Notes under the pieces: generated by a model
Told to the model about the DNA's origin: nothing
The model's input: only the letters and a program-made list of their open reading frames with translations
Database searches by the model: none
Position numbers and translations under genes: made by a program
Part shown: positions 1 to 3,705 of the stretch, piece by piece
How positions within the stretch are numbered: position 1 is the first letter of the stretch
How the letters are laid out: every line of letters starts with the position of its first letter
Source of the DNA: an uncultured Bacteroidales bacterium
Lineage (GTDB): Bacteria > Bacteroidota > Bacteroidia > Bacteroidales > WCHB1-69
DNA: 5,375 nucleotides
Assembly (NCBI GenBank): GCA_937901455.1
Contig: CALDIA010000059.1
Span: 1 to 5,375, forward strand
Direction: 5' to 3'

Positions 1-340
1 CTTCTTGTTTGCCAAACTTGCTGGTGAAGAAGTTCATGAATTTGCCGTTGCCGAGGAAGAGCATGAACTTACGGATCTCAGGCTGGAAAATGATCAGCAG
101 GGCGATAATACCCACACTGATGATTTCTCCGATGAGTCCCGATAGCAGCGTGAAATGGAAGTAGTCCACCAATTTCCAGATGACGTAGAAGAGGAAAACG
201 ATCCAGAACATTTTCACTGCAGCGGTTCCCTTGGTGAGCTTGTAGAGCTCAAAGAAGATAATGGCCACGATGAGGATGTCCAGCACATCCACGAGTCGGA
301 TGTTGATGAAGCTGAGGTCTGCCAGAAGGATTGTCAACAT
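1..340 (-). CDS. cdaA: Diadenylate cyclase CdaA, N-terminal membrane part (cut by window edge)
   Basis: This gene encodes the first 113 residues of a membrane-anchored diadenylate cyclase, which makes c-di-AMP from two ATP at the inner face of the cytoplasmic membrane. Seen: three hydrophobic segments at about residues 17-31, 43-60 and 67-86, then the characteristic end of the third helix, ALLIIFQPEIRKFM (80-93), which is a hallmark of the CdaA N-terminal region. The catalytic DisA_N domain with its DGA and RHR motifs would follow and lies outside the window, so activity cannot be judged here. The ATG at 338-340 is chosen because it gives the usual short lead into helix 1. It sits only 12 bases after the stop of the upstream acyltransferase gene, so the two are probably co-transcribed. 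No clear Shine-Dalgarno site is visible, which is normal for Bacteroidota. Recognition rests on family resemblance of the membrane region, which is distinctive. Confidence 0.9.
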   Translation of the reverse strand, partial: MLTILLADLSFINIRLVDVLDILIVAIIFFELYKLTKGTAAVKMFWIVFLFYVIWKLVDYFHFTLLSGLIGEIISVGIIALLIIFQPEIRKFMLFLGNGKFMNFFTSKFGKQE

Positions 341-352
341 GAATCAGGGGTG

Positions 353-1258
353 TTATTTAGCCATCAGGGCGGCGATGGAGATAGAGTACAGTTTCGTTTT
401 GGCGCTGTCGCCACGGGAGGTGAGCACGCAGGGCACCTTGGCACCCATCAGCATGGCGCCGATTTCAGCCTTGTTGAACTTAGTGCAGCACTTGTAGAAC
501 ACATTGCCGCTTTCAATGTTGGGGAAGAGCAGGCAGTCGGCATCGCCGGCCACATCGCTCTGCATCTTCTTGATCTCGGCGGTCTCCTTGTCGATTGCGA
601 TATCGAGGGAGAGAGGTCCGTCCACATTGACTTTGCCGAACTGGCCGCGTTTGGCCATGGTGCTCAGGATGGCCGCGTCCACACAGGCGGGCATGCCGGC
701 CAACATCTGCTCTGTGGCGGCAATGACAGCCACTTTGGGCATCTCGTTGCCCATGGCTTTGGCAATGCTGACTAAATATTTGAGGATGTCCTGCTTCTGC
801 TTCAGCTCCGGCAGTGGAATGATGGCAGCATCGCTCACAATCAATAATTTATGATAGTTGGGGTTCTCAATGACGGCCACGTGCGAGAGAGTAGCCTTGG
901 GCGGACACAAGCCTTTCTCCTTGTTGAGAATGGCTCGCATGTACTTGTCGGTGGAGAGCAGACCCTTCATCAAAATGTCGCCCTCGCCCTTGTTGATCAG
1001 TTCGCAGCAAAGCGCCGCAGCCTTGGTATCCACAGGCTCGTGCACAATGTGAAACTTGCCCGCATCAATGCCTAAATGGGCGCACACCTGCTTGATGGTC
1101 TCCTCGTCACCTACCAAGGTGGCATCCACCACACCCATGTCCACAGCCGCGTTTACCGCGTCTATAGTGTGCTCGTCGTTGGCGTATGCAGCTATCAATC
1201 TTTTTTTTGGCTTGGACTTCACTAAGTCAACAATCTGATCTAATTTTGTAATACTCAT
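353..1258 (-). CDS. ptb: Phosphate butyryltransferase / phosphate acetyltransferase family protein
   Basis: A 301-residue cytoplasmic enzyme of the PTA/PTB family, which exchanges CoA and phosphate on short acyl groups (acyl-CoA + Pi to acyl-phosphate + CoA). Family-typical motifs seen: GDILMKG (93-99), DGPLSLDIAI (213-222), DADCLLFPNIESGNVFYK (239-256), and the C-terminal TSRGDSAKTKLYSI (280-293). The length of about 300 residues fits phosphate butyryltransferases better than the longer phosphate acetyltransferases, so Ptb is the preferred reading; the true acyl substrate (butyryl, branched-chain acyl or acetyl) cannot be told from sequence. Its classic partner, butyrate kinase, is not next to it here: cdaA follows instead after 12 bases. 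The start at 1256-1258 follows a leader of about 35 bases with a candidate promoter. An eight-A run lies in codons 17-20 (1201-1208). Confidence 0.87.
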   Translation of the reverse strand: MSITKLDQIVDLVKSKPKKRLIAAYANDEHTIDAVNAAVDMGVVDATLVGDEETIKQVCAHLGIDAGKFHIVHEPVDTKAAALCCELINKGEGDILMKGLLSTDKYMRAILNKEKGLCPPKATLSHVAVIENPNYHKLLIVSDAAIIPLPELKQKQDILKYLVSIAKAMGNEMPKVAVIAATEQMLAGMPACVDAAILSTMAKRGQFGKVNVDGPLSLDIAIDKETAEIKKMQSDVAGDADCLLFPNIESGNVFYKCCTKFNKAEIGAMLMGAKVPCVLTSRGDSAKTKLYSISIAALMAK

Positions 1259-1297
1259 ATCGTTATATTTTTATATTGATTTAATGATCGTAAAGTG

Positions 1298-1305
1298 CAA
1301 AAGTA
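1298..1305 (-). promoter_or_regulatory. Candidate -7 promoter box for the ptb-cdaA unit
   Basis: Read on the minus strand, TACTTTTG matches the Bacteroidota -7 consensus TAnnTTTG exactly. It sits 39 bases before the ptb ATG, implying a leader of roughly 30-35 bases. No TTTG-like -33 box is recognisable at the expected distance; there the sequence is the A/T tract and the opposing apt promoter. The motif is short and can occur by chance, but its place in a 91-base divergent gap supports it. Confidence 0.5.
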
Positions 1306-1317
1306 AAAAAAAAATCG

Positions 1318-1325
1318 TATCTTTG
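1318..1325 (+). promoter_or_regulatory. Candidate -7 promoter box for the apt-ilvE unit
   Basis: TATCTTTG matches the Bacteroidota -7 consensus TAnnTTTG exactly and is followed by GC-rich sequence and then the apt ATG 24 bases downstream, implying a leader of about 20 bases. No clear -33 box is seen; the expected site overlaps the opposing ptb -7 box at 1298-1305 and a ten-A run at 1305-1314. Confidence 0.55.
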
Positions 1326-1349
1326 CCCGCTTTCTAAAAAGAGTGTAGT

Positions 1350-1865
1350 ATGCTATTTGAAAATGCTCATATACGCACGGTGGAAGATTTCCCCACAAAG
1401 GGGATTAAATTCTTCGACATCACGACAATGCTGAATGATGCGGATGCTTATCGCCAAGTGGCCGACGAGATGCTGGCGATTGCCCGCAAGGTGAATCCCG
1501 AAGTGGTGGTCGCCCTGGAATCGCGCGGCTTCTTTTTCGGCCCTATCATTGCGTATCAGTTGGGCATCCCCTTCGTGCCCGTGCGCAAAAAAGGCAAACT
1601 TCCCGCCGACACCTATCAGGAAACCTACAATCTCGAGTATGGCACTGCTACGGTGGAAATCCATCAGGATGCCATGCCCAAGGGAAAACGCGTCCTCTTG
1701 GTGGATGACGTGCTGGCTACCGGGGGCTCCATGAACGCCGCCGTCAACTTAGTCAACCACTTCGACCCCGCGGAAATCTCACTACTCTTTCTTATGGAAC
1801 TCACGGCTCTTCAAGGACGAAAACGACTCGAAAAATACAATATTTTTAATTTAATACAATTATAA
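1350..1865 (+). CDS. apt: Adenine phosphoribosyltransferase
   Basis: A 171-residue cytoplasmic type I phosphoribosyltransferase that salvages adenine: adenine + PRPP to AMP + pyrophosphate. Seen: the N-terminal FPTKGIKFFDIT (14-25) typical of Apt, ALESRGF (55-61), the flexible-loop region PVRKKGKLP (77-85), YNLEYG..TVEIHQDA (93-108), and the PRPP-binding signature VLLVDDVLATGGS (115-127) with its acidic pair D119-D120. The last G-T/S position is Ser, an accepted variant. Length is normal for the family. The ATG at 1350 gives an N-terminus in line with other Apt proteins and lies 24 bases after a candidate -7 box. ilvE follows after 22 bases with no terminator between, so the two are probably one transcript, although their pathways are not directly connected. 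Confidence 0.95.
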   Translation: MLFENAHIRTVEDFPTKGIKFFDITTMLNDADAYRQVADEMLAIARKVNPEVVVALESRGFFFGPIIAYQLGIPFVPVRKKGKLPADTYQETYNLEYGTATVEIHQDAMPKGKRVLLVDDVLATGGSMNAAVNLVNHFDPAEISLLFLMELTALQGRKRLEKYNIFNLIQL

Positions 1866-1887
1866 CTATTCAATAAATTCTTTTGTA

Positions 1888-2910
1888 ATGAAAAACATTG
1901 ATTGGAAAAACCTATCTTTCGGTTATGTAAAGACCGACTACAACGTACGCTGCTATTTCAGAAACGGTGAATGGGGAAAGTTAGAGCTCAACTCCGAGGA
2001 ATACATCCCTATGCACATAGCCGCTTCCTGTCTGCACTATGGTCAAGAAGCCTTCGAAGGCATGAAGGCTTTCCGCGGCAAGGACGGTAAAGTGCGTTTG
2101 TTCCGTTGGGATGAGAACTGGAAACGACTCAACAACTCCGCTGACACAATCATGTTGGCTCCCATCCCTGAAAAGCTTTTCTTTGATGCGCTTGAAATGG
2201 TCATCAAAGCCAACGCCGAATATATTCCGCCTTATGGAACGGAAGGTTCTCTCTATATCCGTCCGCTTTTGATCGGTACCGGTCCTACCATTGGTGTAAA
2301 ACCCGCTGACGAGTATCTGTTCATTGTGTTCGTGATGCCTGTTGGCCCTTACTTCAAGGAGGGCTTCAAGCCTACCGACATGCAGATTGCGTTGGATTAC
2401 GACCGTGCTGCTCCCCTGGGTACCGGTCATGTGAAGGTGGGTGGCAACTATGCCGCATCCCTGCGCGCCGGAGAACGTGCCCACAAGGAGGGCTTCAGCG
2501 CTTCTATCTTCGCCGATGCCAAGACCAAGACCTACATCGACGAGGCTGGCCCTGCCAACTTCTTCGGTATCAAGGACGGCAAGTATGTGACCCCAGACTC
2601 CGGTTCCATCCTGCCTTCCATTACCAACAAGAGCCTGACAACCATCGCCGCCGACCTTGGCCTTGTGGTGGAAAGACGCCACATCCGCTTGGATGAGATT
2701 GGCACCTTCGAAGAGGCTGGCGCCTGCGGTACGGCCGCCGTCATCTCCCCGATTCACAAGATCCAAGACCGTGAAAGCGGCAAGGAGTATGTCATCTCCA
2801 AAGACGGCAAGCCCGGTCCTTGGTCCATCAAGATGCGTGAGATCCTCATGGGCATCCAATATGGTGAGATTGAAGACAAGTGGGGTTGGTGCACTATCGT
2901 GGATTGCTAA
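1888..2910 (+). CDS. ilvE: Branched-chain amino acid aminotransferase
   Basis: A 340-residue PLP-dependent fold-type IV transaminase that reversibly converts leucine, isoleucine and valine to their 2-oxo acids with 2-oxoglutarate/glutamate, the last step of branched-chain amino acid synthesis and first of breakdown. Seen: HYGQEAFEGMKAFR (50-63), the RLFRWDENWKRLNNSA stretch (70-85), YIRPLLIGTG (123-132), the PLP-lysine motif GTGHVKVGGNYAAS (178-191) with K183 as the likely Schiff-base lysine, EAGPANFF (219-226) with the cofactor-contacting E219, SGSILPSITNKSL (238-250) for PLP phosphate binding, and the EAGACGTAAVISPI stretch (276-289). The length and motifs resemble the longer bacterial/eukaryotic-like BCAT subgroup more than the roughly 309-residue E. 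coli enzyme. No CxxC redox motif as in human BCAT is seen. It follows apt by 22 bases and is closed by an intrinsic terminator 27 bases downstream. Confidence 0.95.
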   Translation: MKNIDWKNLSFGYVKTDYNVRCYFRNGEWGKLELNSEEYIPMHIAASCLHYGQEAFEGMKAFRGKDGKVRLFRWDENWKRLNNSADTIMLAPIPEKLFFDALEMVIKANAEYIPPYGTEGSLYIRPLLIGTGPTIGVKPADEYLFIVFVMPVGPYFKEGFKPTDMQIALDYDRAAPLGTGHVKVGGNYAASLRAGERAHKEGFSASIFADAKTKTYIDEAGPANFFGIKDGKYVTPDSGSILPSITNKSLTTIAADLGLVVERRHIRLDEIGTFEEAGACGTAAVISPIHKIQDRESGKEYVISKDGKPGPWSIKMREILMGIQYGEIEDKWGWCTIVDC

Positions 2911-2937
2911 TCCCGTAAGGTAATATTTGATTAATGG

Positions 2938-2971
2938 AGGGTGGCTAACGTTAGTTGGCCGCCCTTTTTTT
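2938..2971 (+). terminator. Intrinsic terminator after ilvE
   Basis: The arms at 2938-2949 (AGGGTGGCTAAC) and 2954-2965 (GTTGGCCGCCCT) form a 12-bp stem with two G-U pairs and no mismatch around a GTTA tetraloop. A run of seven T follows at 2965-2971. This is a strong Rho-independent terminator for the rightward apt-ilvE transcript. There is no matching T-run for the other strand. Confidence 0.88.
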
Positions 2972-3040
2972 CCCCCTTTTCGTGCAGCGCCTTGTGGCAA
3001 GGGATTCCCGCGGTGCAATGATTACGGGGAGGCTCTCTTG

Positions 3041-3100
3041 CCCCAGACAGCACTGCCCCAGACAGCACTGCCCCAGACAGCACTGCCCCAGACTGCACTG
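3041..3100. repeat. Four tandem copies of a 15-base unit
   Basis: The unit CCCCAGACAGCACTG is repeated head to tail at 3041-3055, 3056-3070 and 3071-3085 without a change; the fourth copy (3086-3100) has one substitution, A to T at 3094. Because 15 is a multiple of three and the unit has no stop in most frames, several spurious reading frames open across it. Immediately downstream, GTCTGGGG (3106-3113) is the exact reverse complement of the first eight bases of every copy, so any copy can pair with it. There are no spacers, so this is not a CRISPR array. Confidence 0.95.
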
Positions 3101-3215
3101 CGTTTGTCTGGGGTTATTGAGATTACGCCTCTCCGAGGCGTTGAGGGATGGCGTTGTGACTGCCAAGAGGCAGATACTCCTATAGGGAGCAAAACCCAAT
3201 AACCCCACACGAGCG
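3101..3215 (+). other. Cloverleaf-like inverted-repeat element, possible structured RNA
   Basis: The ends 3101-3119 and 3197-3215 form a 19-position stem with one C-C mismatch (3108/3208) and two G-U pairs; its core GGGGTTATTG pairs perfectly with CAATAACCCC. Enclosed are three hairpins: 3125-3141 (ACGCCTC, loop TCC, GAGGCGT; 7 bp perfect), 3160-3173 (CTGCC, loop AAGA, GGCAG) and 3177-3189 (CTCCT, loop ATA, GGGAG, one G-U). The G-U pairs work only in a transcript of the + strand, mildly favouring a + strand RNA; as DNA the termini match at 16 of 19. It is not a tRNA: there is no CCA-type acceptor, T-loop or anticodon arrangement. No flanking target-site duplication is obvious, so a MITE-like mobile origin is possible but unproven. 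I do not recognise a known RNA family. Confidence 0.5.
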
Positions 3216-3258
3216 ACGAAGGAGCGTAGTGAGGGGCATGGCATGTGTGCGGGAAAGG

Positions 3259-3370
3259 TTCGCGGCGCGGGTGAAGTGTGCCATAAGAACGTAACGTGCC
3301 CGCCGCGAAAGGGGAGAGCTGTGCCATCGTGTATGTAACTCTCTTCTCTTAGGGTGGCGTATCCCGCCTG
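3259..3370 (+). other. Series of three further hairpins following the cloverleaf
   Basis: First, TTCGCGGC (3259-3266) pairs perfectly with GCCGCGAA (3302-3309), extended inside by GGG (3269-3271) with CCC (3299-3301) across a two-base GC bulge; the loop is about 27 bases. Second, 3310-3318 pairs with 3339-3347 over nine positions including two G-U pairs valid only in + strand RNA. Third, a short stem GGTGG (3353-3357) pairs with CCGCC (3364-3368). No T-run follows, so these are not typical intrinsic terminators. Together with 3041-3215 they make a GC-rich structured block that ends sharply at the AT-rich sequence near 3375. Function is unknown. Confidence 0.4.
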
Positions 3371-3524
3371 GGATTGTTAATGTGCATTTATCTTATTGTA
3401 TTCTTATGACACCATTCCTCTAAATCTCAGTCATTAACATTTATTAAGAAATGTAAATCATTGATTATCAAAATAAATTTTATGAAAAGTTATCAACACA
3501 GGTACAATATATGGATGATAAGTG

Positions 3525-3532
3525 TATTTTTG
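3525..3532 (+). promoter_or_regulatory. Candidate distal -7 promoter box
   Basis: TATTTTTG matches the Bacteroidota -7 consensus TAnnTTTG and is followed by GCCGCC, a context like that of the apt box (TATCTTTGCCCGC). If used, it would give the gene at 3706 a leader of about 170 bases. No TTTG-type -33 box is clear. In such AT-rich DNA a chance match is quite possible. Confidence 0.35.
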
Positions 3533-3672
3533 CCGCCGTTTTTGGAATGTGGGGTAAAGGGATTTGTTCGGCGCAACGCCTCTCACAGATTTTAACCATA
3601 TATATTATAATTGAATGAACATTGAAACCTATACTATAAAAAACTTCTAACCTATTAGCTTATATCTGTTTG

Positions 3673-3680
3673 TATTTTTG
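3673..3680 (+). promoter_or_regulatory. Candidate proximal -7 promoter box for the secreted-protein gene
   Basis: TATTTTTG is a perfect TAnnTTTG match 25 bases before the ATG at 3706, giving a leader of about 20 bases, the same geometry as the apt promoter. The sequence between is A/T-only apart from single G and C bases, as is common for Bacteroidota translation starts. No convincing -33 box was found at the expected distance. Confidence 0.45.
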
Positions 3681-3705
3681 ATAATAATTTAAAATCTTTA
3701 TAACA

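Larger units (their letters stand above)
3371..3705. other. AT-rich intergenic region upstream of the secreted-protein gene
   Basis: No convincing coding sequence is seen on either strand. The stretch is strongly AT-rich, in contrast to the structured block before it. It contains a perfect 6-bp inverted repeat ACATTT/AAATGT around a six-base loop (3437-3454), a DnaA-box-like TTATCAACA (3490-3498, one mismatch to TTATNCACA), a short GGCG/CGCC hairpin (3570-3580), and two TAnnTTTG promoter-like boxes listed separately. It most likely serves as the promoter and leader region of the gene starting at 3706. Confidence 0.6.

Noticed and set aside
155..775. Forward reading frame of 206 codons opposite cdaA and ptb
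   Set aside because: It spans two convincing minus-strand genes and their junction; the His/Gly/Glu-rich product has no family features.
1201..1208. Eight-A run in the coding strand of ptb as a programmed slippage or phase-variation site
   Set aside because: It encodes lysines near a KPKKR stretch and the frame is intact; nothing downstream suggests use of an alternative frame.
1981..3018. Long antisense reading frame (345 codons) over ilvE
   Set aside because: It mirrors the well-supported ilvE gene, has no recognisable motif and runs through the ilvE terminator; it is a by-product of the codon bias of ilvE.
3041..3100. CRISPR array
   Set aside because: The repeats are contiguous with no spacers and are only 15 bases long; no cas genes are present.
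3101..3310. tRNA, tmRNA, RNase P RNA or SRP RNA
   Set aside because: The cloverleaf shape is superficial: no T-loop, anticodon arm or acceptor CCA arrangement is found, and I see none of the conserved core motifs of the other RNAs.
2927..3327. Several overlapping reading frames of 76-101 codons on both strands across the 15-base repeats
   Set aside because: They are open in several frames on both strands because the repeat unit lacks stops; the products are low-complexity (repeats such as PQTAL or CLGQ), have no family resemblance, and overlap the terminator and the structured block.
3490..3498. DnaA-box-like TTATCAACA, possible replication origin
   Set aside because: A single imperfect match in AT-rich DNA, with no cluster of boxes and no dnaA, dnaN or other origin genes nearby.
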